DNA from: Undibacterium sp. YM2
GTDB lineage: Bacteria > Pseudomonadota > Gammaproteobacteria > Burkholderiales > Burkholderiaceae_D
Assembly (NCBI RefSeq): GCF_009937975.1
Contig: NZ_AP018441.1
Coordinates: 2,108,001-2,172,000 of the forward strand
Reading direction: 5' to 3'
DNA: 64,000 bases
In this document: positions 39,493 through 48,529 of the stretch, one piece after another
Numbering within the stretch: position 1 is the stretch's first letter
Layout of the letters: each line of letters begins with the position of its first letter
Position numbers and translations under genes: made by a program
Notes under the pieces: model-generated
Databases searched by the model: none
What the model was told of the DNA's origin: nothing
Seen by the model: only the letters and a program-made list of their open reading frames with translations

Positions 39493-42318
39493 ATGGACAT
39501 ATTCGTTACCAATGACGAAGTAGAACAGTGGGAACGCGAATTGCCTGGTTTGCGGGGGATGGAATTATTGGCTCTGCAGTTAAAACTTGCCTGGCATTTG
39601 CGTCAGCGTGACACTCTCAGGGCTCTTAAGCTGGCACAGGCCACAGAAAATCTCACTGGCGAATTGTTTCCTTCAGATGATAGCGATGCCGACGGCGCTG
39701 CACGGCTCATACGCGCCCGCTTGCTGCTGATCCGTGCTGAAGCTGCGTGGTTGTTTGGCGAGTTTGATCAGGCGGCGCAGTTGTCTGTGCAATCTCTGGA
39801 GCTGTCAACTGGTAATGGCTCAGACCTGGCTGCGTGCTGTACTGCAGATGCGCATTTTTTGCTTGCTAGTGTTGGTTTGCAAAAAGGTGAGGTACCAGTA
39901 GTTGAATCAGAAATTGGCCTGGCTGTTCAGTTTGCCCTTGTGGCTAAAGACAAGATGCGCGAAATCGCCGCTGAATCCCTGCTGGCAAATCAACTGGTGT
40001 TGCGCAACTTGCCTCTGGCGCTTGAGCGCTGGGGAGAAAGCCGCAATCCTGAAAGCCAGAGTGACGATCTGTTCTTGCGCAGTTATATCAATGAATTTTT
40101 AATGTATACCTACTCCCTCACCAGTGACTTTGGTGCATCCGCAGGGCGTGGCATACAGGTATTTGAATTCGCCAGAAATTATGGGCAAAAGCGCCGCATG
40201 ATCACTGCTGCCAGCAATATAGGTGATGCCTTTAACAGCATGAGTGATCATCAGTCGGCCTTGCACTGGATACAGGATGGACTTGATCTGGCAAGAGCGG
40301 CCGGATGGCCCAACAGCATAGCCAGTTGCCTGGTACAGATGTCAGAGACCCTGCGCAGACTTGGGCGCCTGGATGCTGCTAAGCAGATGCTTGAAAATGC
40401 CTTGCCCATACTTGCCAAGGTGGTAGGGGCACGCGCCCATTTACTGGCCTTGCGTTATCTCGGTGATTTGTCACTGGACATGGGTGACTATGCAACTGCG
40501 CTGACCAGTTTTCATGAATTGATTTCCTGGGCGGATAAAAAGAATCATCTGGATTTTCGCATAGGCTCACGCCGTGGTTATGCCAATGCCTTATCCATGC
40601 AAGGACAGGCCAAGGCGGCATTGGCTGTCGCGCTTGAAGCATTGACGCTGGCGCGCCAGAGTACTGATGGCTACCGGCATATTGAAGTCCTGCGTGTGCT
40701 CGCAGCTTTATACACGCGCCACAGTTTGCCTGAACCTGCACAAATGCAAGCTGCCAGCGCCTCCTTGCATTATCTGCGCATGGCACTTGACCTCGCTGAC
40801 AATATCAGCGGTTTTACCATACCCCCAGATTTGTATGAAGAAATTGCCCATGCCTATGCGGCTGCCGACAATTTTCGCCAGGCCTATGAGTTTGGACAAC
40901 TGGCACTCATTGCCCGCGAAAAAAGTAACAAACTTGCTTCTGCAAACCGGCTCAATGCCATGCAACTGAGCCAGCAGACTGAGCGCATGAAGGCTGAGAG
41001 TGAACATCTGCGCCAGCTGGCAGCAGCAGAAGCGCAACGTGCCAAAGTCTTGCAACAAACCAGCATCGTGCTGGAAAAATTGGGAACCATAGGGCAGGAA
41101 ATTACTGCCAGCCTGGATGCGGCGGCAGTCTTTGAAGCCTTGAATCGCCACGTGCACGACTTGCTGCATGTGACCGCCTTTGTCATCTACATGATGGATG
41201 ATGATCAGCAAAGCATGACCTCAGCTTTTGGTGTCGAAAATGGTATGCCGATAGAGCCAGATACCGTTTACATGTCCAGCCCGGTGTCCAACTCAGTGCG
41301 CTGCGTCAAAGAGCGCCGTGAAGTTGCCATAGAGCTGGCTGCCGAAGATGAATTGCCAGGTCTGATACCAGGTACGGAAATGGTGCACAGCATGCTGTTT
41401 GCGCCGCTGATCATCGGCGACAGGATACTGGGTGCGATGACTATACAATCTTCACGCCAGCATGTGTATGGCGACAGGGAGAAAATGATCTTTCGCTCGC
41501 TATGCGCGTATGGTGCTATTGCCCTTGGCAATGCGGATGCCTATATGCGTCTGCAAAAAACCCAGGAGCATTTGCTCGCGCAGGAAAAACTGGCGGCCCT
41601 GGGTTCGCTGGTAGCGGGTGTTGCGCATGAACTCAATACGCCCATAGGCAATTGCCTGCTGGTCGCCAGCACCTTGCAGGATGGTAGCCGCTACCTGAGC
41701 AGCAAGCTGGCAGGACAAAGCTTGCGACGCTCAGACTTGAATAATTTTTGTGAAGAAGTCAAAACCTCGTCAGAGATATTGATGCGTGGCTTGAGCAGTG
41801 CTGCGACCCTGGTCAGCAGCTTCAAACAGGTGGCGGTCGACCGCACTTCTGAACACAGGCGCAGCTTTGATCTGCGCCAGGTCTTGCATGACATTATCGC
41901 CACCCTGAATATACGCATTACCCAGACCGGTCACAGCATACAAGTCAATGTGCCGTATAACATCCACATGGACAGCTACCCAGGTTCTTTGGGCCAGGTG
42001 ATCAGCAACCTGGTGGAAAACTCCATCTTGCATGCCTTCGATAAAAGACAGGCGGGCCATATGGAAATCAATGTGAGTATGGTAGATGGCGAGCGCGTCC
42101 TGATCGTCTTTAGCGATGATGGCGAAGGTATACCCGAAGAAAACCAGAAACGGATTTTTGACCCGTTCTTTACCACCAAACTGGGGCAGGGAGGCAGTGG
42201 CCTTGGCCTCAACATTTGCTACAACATTACCACTTCGATTTTGCACGGACAACTCAGCGTTAAAAGCAGTCTTGGGGCTGGAACCAGTTTTTATCTCGAT
42301 TTACCTCTCGTCGTATGA
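39493..42318 (+). CDS. TPR-GAF histidine kinase, orphan
   Basis: 941 aa, soluble throughout. Residues about 1-480 form helical tetratricopeptide-like repeats; about 490-530 is a coiled coil; about 540-685 is a GAF domain. The kinase core follows: H-box GVAHELNTPIGN with His712, N-box NLVENSILHAF near 839, DDGEGIP near 875 and GGSGLGLN near 900. Input is probably a cytoplasmic ligand or protein partner. No response regulator is adjacent, so its target is unknown. It lies between the paa operon and kup with its own upstream gap. Confidence 0.88.
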   Translation: MDIFVTNDEVEQWERELPGLRGMELLALQLKLAWHLRQRDTLRALKLAQATENLTGELFPSDDSDADGAARLIRARLLLIRAEAAWLFGEFDQAAQLSVQSLELSTGNGSDLAACCTADAHFLLASVGLQKGEVPVVESEIGLAVQFALVAKDKMREIAAESLLANQLVLRNLPLALERWGESRNPESQSDDLFLRSYINEFLMYTYSLTSDFGASAGRGIQVFEFARNYGQKRRMITAASNIGDAFNSMSDHQSALHWIQDGLDLARAAGWPNSIASCLVQMSETLRRLGRLDAAKQMLENALPILAKVVGARAHLLALRYLGDLSLDMGDYATALTSFHELISWADKKNHLDFRIGSRRGYANALSMQGQAKAALAVALEALTLARQSTDGYRHIEVLRVLAALYTRHSLPEPAQMQAASASLHYLRMALDLADNISGFTIPPDLYEEIAHAYAAADNFRQAYEFGQLALIAREKSNKLASANRLNAMQLSQQTERMKAESEHLRQLAAAEAQRAKVLQQTSIVLEKLGTIGQEITASLDAAAVFEALNRHVHDLLHVTAFVIYMMDDDQQSMTSAFGVENGMPIEPDTVYMSSPVSNSVRCVKERREVAIELAAEDELPGLIPGTEMVHSMLFAPLIIGDRILGAMTIQSSRQHVYGDREKMIFRSLCAYGAIALGNADAYMRLQKTQEHLLAQEKLAALGSLVAGVAHELNTPIGNCLLVASTLQDGSRYLSSKLAGQSLRRSDLNNFCEEVKTSSEILMRGLSSAATLVSSFKQVAVDRTSEHRRSFDLRQVLHDIIATLNIRITQTGHSIQVNVPYNIHMDSYPGSLGQVISNLVENSILHAFDKRQAGHMEINVSMVDGERVLIVFSDDGEGIPEENQKRIFDPFFTTKLGQGGSGLGLNICYNITTSILHGQLSVKSSLGAGTSFYLDLPLVV

Positions 42319-42511
42319 GTTTTATTTAAGTTTTATCAGGATTTGTGAAATAACAATAATTGTAGAAAACAGTATGCACAAAGTCAGGTTTTTAGAAAAA
42401 ATCGACGCTTGAATTTGATCCTTGTCAAGCATCCTTTTTTTGTTGCACTTACTTGAAAATCTGAACGAATTCACCTATTGTGCAATGCACCAATAATAAC
42501 AAGGTACACAA

Positions 42512-44389
42512 TTGGCTAATCAACACACAAAAAGCAGCCTTGCAGGCTTGACCCTGGCTGCTGTCGGCATCGTCTATGGCGATATAGGTACTAGTCCTCT
42601 TTACACGATGAAAGAGGTATTTTCAAAAGAACATGGTCTACCCCTGAATGAGGCGAATATTTTCGGCGTGGTTTCGCTTATCGTTTGGGGTCTGCTGATC
42701 ATTGTCGCCATTAAATATGTAACTCTCATACTCAGGGCAGATAACCGTGGTGAAGGCGGTATTATGGCCTTGACTGCTTTGGCTCTGGAGTCAGTGGGTA
42801 AATCGTCAAAATGGCATTTTACGTTGCTTGTTTTAGGACTGTTTGGTGCCGCACTGTTTTATGGGGACGGCGTCATTACTCCTGCCATATCAGTGCTTTC
42901 TGCAATAGAGGGATTGGAAGTTGCAACCCCCGCTTTCACACCCTATGTGGTACCCATCACTTTGGTTGTCTTGTTGTTGTTGTATTCTGTGCAATACAAG
43001 GGCACTGCGGGCATAGGCAAATGGTTCGGCCCCATTATGGTGATCTGGTTCATCGTGCTTGCCGGTATGGGTTTATATAATATTGCCAAGATGCCCGGGA
43101 TACTGTGGGCCTTAAATCCTGCACATGCATTTCATTTTCTGACGGAATATAAATGGCTGGCTTTCCTGGCTTTGGGTGCAGTCGTGCTGGCATTTACCGG
43201 TGCAGAAGCCTTGTACGCAGATATGGGTCATTTTGGCAGCAAGCCCATACGTGCAGCCTGGTTCATGATTGTATTTCCATCCCTGGGTTTGAATTACCTT
43301 GGGCAGGGGGCGTTGTTGCTTGGTACTCCTGAAGCCGTCAGCAATCCTTTTTACCAGCAACTGGGTGCATGGAGTGTATATCCGCTGGTGATTTTATCGA
43401 CGATAGCGACAGTGATCGCGTCGCAGGCAACAATTTCTGGCACCTTCTCTATGACCAAGCAGGCAATTTCCCTGGGTATTATGCCGCGCATGGAGATTGT
43501 TCATACATCATCAAAAGAAATCGGCCAGATATATATTCCTGCGGTTAACTGGTTGCAGCTGGCAGTGGTGGTTGCTGCGGTGATTGGTTTTGGTTCGTCT
43601 TCCAGTTTGGCGTCGGCCTACGGTATTGCTGTCACTGGTACGATGCTGGTTACGTCGCTCCTGACTTTCTTCGTGATTCGTTATGGTTGGAAATATAACC
43701 CCTTCCTTTGTTTCGCAGCGACAGGCTTTTTCCTGTTCATTGACGTAGCACTGTTCTCTGCAAATGCCTTGAAGTTCTTCCATGGTGGCTGGTTCCCTGT
43801 TGTCTTGGGTATAGTAATGTTCACCCTGATGATGACATGGAAGCGTGGCCGTGAACTGGTGTTCGATAACCTGAAAAAACATGCGATTCCATTGGAAGAC
43901 TTCCTTGAATCCCTGTTTGTTTCTCCTCCAGTGCGTGTCGCAGGTACTGCAATCTTCCTGCGTGGCGAGGCCGATGGTGTGCCGCATGCGTTATTGCACA
44001 ATCTTTCGCATAACAAGATCTTGCATGAACGTGTGGTTTTCCTGACCCTGCATAATCGTGAAATTCCCTGGGTGCCTTTCTCGGAAAGGATCAAGGTCAG
44101 TGACCTGGGGAATGCCTGTTATCAGATTGACGTCTATTATGGCTTCAAGAATGAGCCGGATATCCCGGGTGCCCTGGCGCTGTGCGCGCCCTATGGCCTG
44201 ACTTTCGAGCCTTTGGAAACCTCTTACTTCATTTCACGTCAGACTATCATCTCCAGCCCTGGCAGTGGCATGGCTGCATGGCGTGAGAGTGTATTTGTGG
44301 CCATGTCCCGTATTGCCCGTGATGCTGCTGATTTTTATCAGATACCAAGTAACAGGGTGATTGAAGTGGGTTCACAGGTGGAAATCTAA
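42512..44389 (+). CDS. kup: Kup-type potassium uptake protein
   Basis: 625 aa. The N-terminal GIVYGDIGTSPLYTMKEVFS is the KUP/HAK/KT signature. Twelve membrane helices fill about residues 1-450, and a cytoplasmic tail of about 170 residues ends the protein. It imports K+ with protons at the inner membrane. The start is a TTG at 42512 with AAGG upstream; no ATG gives the conserved N-terminus. A single gene, followed by tRNA-Arg. Confidence 0.96.
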   Translation: MANQHTKSSLAGLTLAAVGIVYGDIGTSPLYTMKEVFSKEHGLPLNEANIFGVVSLIVWGLLIIVAIKYVTLILRADNRGEGGIMALTALALESVGKSSKWHFTLLVLGLFGAALFYGDGVITPAISVLSAIEGLEVATPAFTPYVVPITLVVLLLLYSVQYKGTAGIGKWFGPIMVIWFIVLAGMGLYNIAKMPGILWALNPAHAFHFLTEYKWLAFLALGAVVLAFTGAEALYADMGHFGSKPIRAAWFMIVFPSLGLNYLGQGALLLGTPEAVSNPFYQQLGAWSVYPLVILSTIATVIASQATISGTFSMTKQAISLGIMPRMEIVHTSSKEIGQIYIPAVNWLQLAVVVAAVIGFGSSSSLASAYGIAVTGTMLVTSLLTFFVIRYGWKYNPFLCFAATGFFLFIDVALFSANALKFFHGGWFPVVLGIVMFTLMMTWKRGRELVFDNLKKHAIPLEDFLESLFVSPPVRVAGTAIFLRGEADGVPHALLHNLSHNKILHERVVFLTLHNREIPWVPFSERIKVSDLGNACYQIDVYYGFKNEPDIPGALALCAPYGLTFEPLETSYFISRQTIISSPGSGMAAWRESVFVAMSRIARDAADFYQIPSNRVIEVGSQVEI

Positions 44390-44446
44390 AAACTTGGCAC
44401 AGGCACTTATCAAACCGAAATGCCTGTGCTATACTCTCGGTCTTTC

Positions 44447-44523
44447 GCGGCTGTAGCTCAGCTGGATAGAGTACTTGGCTACGAACCAAGGGGTCGTGGG
44501 TTCGATTCCTGCCAGCCGCACCA
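44447..44523 (+). tRNA. tRNA-Arg(ACG), copy 1
   Basis: 77 nt with CCA. Acceptor GCGGCTG / CAGCCGC, anticodon loop CTACGAA (ACG), T-arm GGTTCGATTCC. A TATACT -10 with TTATCA 17 bp upstream lies at 44407-44435. It is followed by its own terminator. Confidence 0.97.
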
Positions 44524-44530
44524 GATTCAA

Positions 44531-44558
44531 GGGACTAGATGAAAATCTAGTCCCTTTT
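44531..44558 (+). terminator. terminator of tRNA-Arg copy 1
   Basis: Stem GGGACTAGAT / ATCTAGTCCC with a GAAA loop, then TTTT. Confidence 0.9.
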
Positions 44559-44697
44559 GTCTTTTTTACGCCCAATTTTGATGCGCAGACTGAGGTTTCT
44601 GGCTTGTATTGGACGGGAATATCTTTTAGCTAAGAAAAAATAATCTGGCTTTGGGGGCTTTCCATTTTGCATCAGTCCGGCTATAATCTTGTTTTTC

Positions 44698-44774
44698 GCG
44701 GCTGTAGCTCAGCTGGATAGAGTACTTGGCTACGAACCAAGGGGTCGTGGGTTCGATTCCTGCCAGCCGCACCA
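44698..44774 (+). tRNA. tRNA-Arg(ACG), copy 2
   Basis: Identical in sequence to copy 1, with its own TATAAT (44682-44687) and terminator. The two are independently transcribable. Confidence 0.97.
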
Positions 44775-44781
44775 GATTCAA

Positions 44782-44809
44782 GGGACTAGATGAAAATCTA
44801 GTCCCTTTT
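44782..44809 (+). terminator. terminator of tRNA-Arg copy 2
   Basis: Same GGGACTAGAT / ATCTAGTCCC hairpin, GAAA loop and TTTT as copy 1. Confidence 0.9.
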
Positions 44810-44888
44810 GTCTTTCTGGCGATAGAGTTCAACGGGGTGGTATCTGCAGCGTTGCTGCAGATCATTGATGGTTTCAGGGGCAAGACGC

Positions 44889-45299
44889 TTAGCTTGCGAG
44901 TATCAGTTCCCGTATGTTCCAGCCATCGGGTGCTGCCTGGTTCAGGGCACTGCGTTTGACTTGCGGGTCTGGCGTTTCTTCTGTCATGGAGAGAATCAGG
45001 CGCTGCAACTGGGCTGCATCCGGCAGCACAGTGCCAAGGAAGATCACCTGGTCGCGGTACTGTATAAGGATGGTGGGGAAGTTGTCTATATCTATTTCAT
45101 CCACCAGATGGGCCTGATCTTCGATATCTATCCAGGCAAAGCATTTGTCGGGATGCTTGCTCATCAGTTCGTCAAAAGACGACCTGTAAAAATTGCAGGT
45201 ATCACACCAGGCGGCGCACAGGCAGGCGATTAACCAGTCTTTATTTGCCAGGTCAGCCTTTATTGCGGAAATATCTTCGGTATTCATGATGGTATTCAT
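44889..45299 (-). CDS. thioredoxin-family protein
   Basis: About 136 aa. The thioredoxin fold spans about residues 10-105 with the active site AAWCDTCNFYRSSF (near 30) and the cis-Pro loop in NFPTILIQYRDQ. The CDTC pair differs from the CGPC of general thioredoxin, so the redox partner is probably specific. A C-terminal tail of about 30 residues is unassigned. No signal peptide, so cytoplasmic. Starts at 45302 (GTG), 45299 or 45287 are possible; none has a strong ribosome binding site. Confidence 0.82.
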   Translation of the reverse strand: MNTIMNTEDISAIKADLANKDWLIACLCAAWCDTCNFYRSSFDELMSKHPDKCFAWIDIEDQAHLVDEIDIDNFPTILIQYRDQVIFLGTVLPDAAQLQRLILSMTEETPDPQVKRSALNQAAPDGWNIRELILAS

Positions 45300-45410
45300 C
45301 ACGTAATTTTAAACCAAGTGATGAACTGAGGCGTAATTAAGGCATGACCAAGGTATAAGCTTTGGCAAACAGCCAGTCTTGAAACAGGTGGAACACGGTA
45401 AAATACGCGT

Positions 45411-46121
45411 ATGACCAGAATTTTAGCAATTGAAACCTCCACAGAACTCGCCACCGCAGCCATATTGACTGATGGTGGCATATTTGTCCGCGAACTCAGC
45501 GGTGTCCAGACACATTCCCAGGGCATTTTGCCTGCCATACAGGCTTTGCTTGTTGAGGCAGGTGTTCGCTTGCAGGATTGCAATGCCATTGCCTTTGGCT
45601 GTGGTCCCGGCGCTTTTACCGGCATACGCACAGCTTGCGGCATCGTGCAGGGTCTGGCCTATGGCGCAGATCTGCCAGTGGTGCCCGTGATGAGCCTGCT
45701 GGCCATGGCTGAAGCCGCGCGCGAGCAGGCAACATCAAATGAGTTTGTCTGCATACTCGATGCGCGCATGAATGAAGTGTACTGGGCGCAGTACCGCTTT
45801 GATGATGTGGCTGGCTGGACAGAAATAAGTGCACCCGCGCTGACAGGGCTGGATGCTGCATTGGCGGGCATTATATTAGAAACTCCGCAACTGGTACTGG
45901 GCAATGGCCTGACTTTGCCTGAGCCTGAGCAGGCGAAATATCAAGTGGTGCTATGTATGCCGCACGCAAAACAAGTCGGCATACTGGGGCAACTGGATTT
46001 CGCCGCTGGTCTTAGCCTGCCTGCAGACCAGGCGCAGCCGCTGTACCTGCGCAATAAAATTGCCCTGACTACCGCTGAGCGTGAGCAAGTCAAACTCCAG
46101 GCAGCCAATGTGCCAGTGTAA
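45411..46121 (+). CDS. tsaB: tRNA threonylcarbamoyladenosine biosynthesis protein TsaB
   Basis: 236 aa. It forms the TsaBDE complex with TsaD that makes t6A37 on ANN-decoding tRNAs. The N-terminal ASKHA fold is clear: LAIETSTELATAAIL (about 5-19), THSQGILPAIQALL and the GPGAFTGIRTACGIVQGLAY segment (about 66-85). The stop overlaps the possible rimI ATG, and tsaB-rimI is a common pair, often with udg downstream in this group. Confidence 0.95.
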   Translation: MTRILAIETSTELATAAILTDGGIFVRELSGVQTHSQGILPAIQALLVEAGVRLQDCNAIAFGCGPGAFTGIRTACGIVQGLAYGADLPVVPVMSLLAMAEAAREQATSNEFVCILDARMNEVYWAQYRFDDVAGWTEISAPALTGLDAALAGIILETPQLVLGNGLTLPEPEQAKYQVVLCMPHAKQVGILGQLDFAAGLSLPADQAQPLYLRNKIALTTAEREQVKLQAANVPV

Positions 46122-46132
46122 TGGAGTTGGCA

Positions 46133-46597
46133 ATGGATTTGAAATTGACTGCACCGCATTATGGCAAGCTGGGGTTTGCTGATGTTGACAGCATACTCAG
46201 CATAGAAGAGCGGGTGTATGCCCATCCCTGGACACGTGGCAATTTTACTGATTCCTTTTCCAGTGGCTATGAAGCTTTTGGCTTCAGGAATGCAGAGCTG
46301 GATTTGTTTGCCTATTTTGTGGTCATGCCCATACTGGATGAATTACACCTGCTGAATTTCGCGGTAGATTTGCCATACCAGGGCCAGGGTCATGCAAAAT
46401 TACTGATGGATAAATTATTTGCTTACGTCAAAGAGCATGCCTATGCCTCGATTTTGCTGGAAGTGAGGCGTAGTAATGCGCGTGCTATCAGTGTGTATGA
46501 AGGTGCCGGGTTTGCTGCAATAGGTGTGCGTAAAGGCTATTATCCTGCACATGATAATCAGCGTGAAGATGCAATAGTGATGCGGAGGATGTGTTGA
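46133..46597 (+). CDS. rimI: ribosomal-protein-alanine N-acetyltransferase RimI
   Basis: 154 aa GNAT acetyltransferase. The acetyl-CoA loop YQGQGHAKLLMDKL follows LNFAVDLP, and LLEVRRSNARAISVYEGAGF is the conserved C-terminal GNAT motif. RimI acetylates the N-terminus of ribosomal protein S18. The ATG at 46133 has GGAG 6 nt upstream; an ATG at 46121, overlapping the tsaB stop, is an alternative. The stop TGA overlaps the next ATG by one base. Confidence 0.92.
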   Translation: MDLKLTAPHYGKLGFADVDSILSIEERVYAHPWTRGNFTDSFSSGYEAFGFRNAELDLFAYFVVMPILDELHLLNFAVDLPYQGQGHAKLLMDKLFAYVKEHAYASILLEVRRSNARAISVYEGAGFAAIGVRKGYYPAHDNQREDAIVMRRMC

Positions 46598-47520
46598 TGC
46601 AGACTTTTGACGCCTATAACAGACAAAGAGCTTTGCAAGAACTAGGCCTGGGGCCTTTGTGGTTATTGCGAAATATTGAATCGCCAGCACCTGAGCCTGC
46701 CATGGAGGCTGAGCCTGAAGTCAGACAGCATTCTGCGCCTGTCGTTGCGAAAGCTGCTGAGCCAGTGGTCGCGGATGCAAAACCAGCAGTAGATGCTGCC
46801 TGGCCAGAACCAGAAGTTGTGCAGCACAAACACCAGCCTGTAGCCGAGTCTTTAGCTCAGGCTTTTGAAAGCATGCCTGAACCAGATGACTGGATGCCGC
46901 AAGACCTGCCTCCTGTTTTGTCTGCAGATAATGAACCTGTGGTCGCCACTTTATCCTGGGATGAATTGCAGCCCATGGTAGAAAGTTGCCGCTTATGCGG
47001 TTTATGCCAGGGCAGGAAAAAAGCCGTATTTGGCACCGGTGACAAACAGGCCAAATGGCTGTTTGTCGGTGAAGGGCCTGGTTACAATGAGAATTTGCAG
47101 GGATTGCCTTTTGTCGGTGCTGCCGGGCAATTGCTAGACAATATGCTCAAGTCTTTGGGGGTGCCACGCGGCGAGCAAAGTTATATCGCCAATATCGTCA
47201 AATGCCGTCCTACAGATGCGCAAGGCAAGGACAGGCCACCGACTGCCGATGAAATTGCCGCCTGCCTGCCTTATCTGCACAGACAGATCGCCATGATCAA
47301 ACCGCAAATCATTGTGGCGCTGGGCAAGACTGCTGCCGTGTCCCTGTTGGGTATGGATCTTGAAACCCCTGTGGGTCAATTGCGTGGCAAGGTGCATCAA
47401 TTCAATGGCATACCAGTGGTGGCAACTTATCATCCGGCCTATCTCTTGCGTAAACCTGCGGACAAGGCCAAGGCCTGGGCAGATTTATGTCTCGCTATTA
47501 AAGCACTGCCAGCAAATTGA
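46597..47520 (+). CDS. uracil-DNA glycosylase, family 4 type
   Basis: 307 aa. The C-terminal ~190 residues are a family 4 (iron-sulfur) uracil-DNA glycosylase: motif GEGPGYNENLQGLPFVG, cysteines in CRLCGLC, IVKCRPTD and AACLPYL for the cluster, and the HPAYLLR motif near the end. It excises uracil from DNA. The first ~110 residues are an Ala/Glu/Pro-rich, low-complexity extension beyond an opening LGLGPLWLLRN helix, as often seen in Betaproteobacteria. GGAGG 8 nt before the ATG fixes the start. Confidence 0.93.
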   Translation: MQTFDAYNRQRALQELGLGPLWLLRNIESPAPEPAMEAEPEVRQHSAPVVAKAAEPVVADAKPAVDAAWPEPEVVQHKHQPVAESLAQAFESMPEPDDWMPQDLPPVLSADNEPVVATLSWDELQPMVESCRLCGLCQGRKKAVFGTGDKQAKWLFVGEGPGYNENLQGLPFVGAAGQLLDNMLKSLGVPRGEQSYIANIVKCRPTDAQGKDRPPTADEIAACLPYLHRQIAMIKPQIIVALGKTAAVSLLGMDLETPVGQLRGKVHQFNGIPVVATYHPAYLLRKPADKAKAWADLCLAIKALPAN

Positions 47521-47525
47521 GTCAC

Positions 47526-48476
47526 ATGGAGAGCGCACAGGCTGCATTTCACCGGCAATGGCAGCATCTCCACAATCCTCATGTACGGGCACTGACATGG
47601 ATGCTGACAGCGCCGGGTCTGCTGGATACCCATCATGTTTCCTGGGACGGTAAACTGGCAGGCGCAGTATTTTCTGATGCTCAAGTATTGCCACAATGGC
47701 TGACTGAGCTTGATCGTGATCCAGGCCCCTTGCTCGACTTGTTGCAGCGCCATCCTTCGCGCCGGCTTGGCCTGTATGCTGAGAGGCTCTATGAATTCTA
47801 TTTGACTGCCCACGGCTTGCTGGTTGCGCACGGTTTGCAGGTGCATAACAAGGGCGCGAGTACGATAGGGGAGTTTGATTTTCTGTTGCAGGCCCAGGCT
47901 GGCCTGCAGCATCTGGAGCTGGCAACAAAATTTTACTTGTATCATGCCGATGCGGCAGTGGTACCAGATTTATATGATTATCTTGGTCCCAATCTGGCGG
48001 ACAGCCTGGGCGCCAAGCTGCATAAAATCATGGGGCAACAATTGGGATTATCCCGGCATCCGCTGGCACAGCAGGTCTTGCCAGGCCCAGTGCAAAGTGC
48101 GCAGGCGCTGATACTTGGCTGGTTGTTTTACCGCGACGAACAAGCGAACAATCACCTTGTCGCCGGGCTGGCACACAATCACTGCCGTGGAGCGATATGG
48201 ACGCAAGCAGAAGTGTGGTCGCTGGATTTTGAGCAAGCTTTGTTATTGGACAGATTGGAGTGGCTGGCACCGGCACAGTCGGACAAGAATGCAGTGCAGG
48301 AGAAAGAAAGCATACTGAATAGCATGCAAACTTACTTTGCCACTTCCAGTACGCCACTCATGCTCGCCCTGATGCAGGAAAACCATGGCCTGATGCAGGA
48401 GTATCGGCGGGGTATGGTGGTGCCGGGTGACTGGTTTGTTCAGGCCGATGCCGTCAAACTGAGGCGCACTGTTTAG
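47526..48476 (+). CDS. DUF1853 family protein
   Basis: 316 aa from the ATG; a TTG at 47517 overlapping the preceding stop is an alternative. It resembles DUF1853, a proteobacterial family of unknown function. Characteristic stretches are LGLYAERLYEFYLTAHGLLV, GEFDFLLQAQAGLQHLELAT (about 115-140) and FYLYHADAAVVPDLYDYLGP. The acidic GEFDFLL ... LELATKFYL pattern resembles a PD-(D/E)XK nuclease core (E-x-D ... E-x-K), so a nuclease fold is plausible but unproven. It directly follows the uracil-DNA glycosylase gene, hinting at a nucleic-acid role. Confidence 0.85.
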   Translation: MESAQAAFHRQWQHLHNPHVRALTWMLTAPGLLDTHHVSWDGKLAGAVFSDAQVLPQWLTELDRDPGPLLDLLQRHPSRRLGLYAERLYEFYLTAHGLLVAHGLQVHNKGASTIGEFDFLLQAQAGLQHLELATKFYLYHADAAVVPDLYDYLGPNLADSLGAKLHKIMGQQLGLSRHPLAQQVLPGPVQSAQALILGWLFYRDEQANNHLVAGLAHNHCRGAIWTQAEVWSLDFEQALLLDRLEWLAPAQSDKNAVQEKESILNSMQTYFATSSTPLMLALMQENHGLMQEYRRGMVVPGDWFVQADAVKLRRTV

Positions 48477-48529
48477 TACGCGTTCTGCCATGCGATGTGC
48501 ACACGATGGTTTGTGCACATTCTCCTGGA

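Larger units (their letters stand above)
44443..44564. repeat. duplicated tRNA-Arg cassette, copy 1
   Basis: 122 bp (TTTCGCGG to GTCTTT) including the tRNA gene and its terminator. It recurs without change at 44694-44815. Confidence 0.9.
44694..44815. repeat. duplicated tRNA-Arg cassette, copy 2
   Basis: Identical 122 bp to copy 1, 251 bp downstream in the same orientation. The sequence between the copies is unrelated and supplies a separate TATAAT at 44682-44687. Confidence 0.9.
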
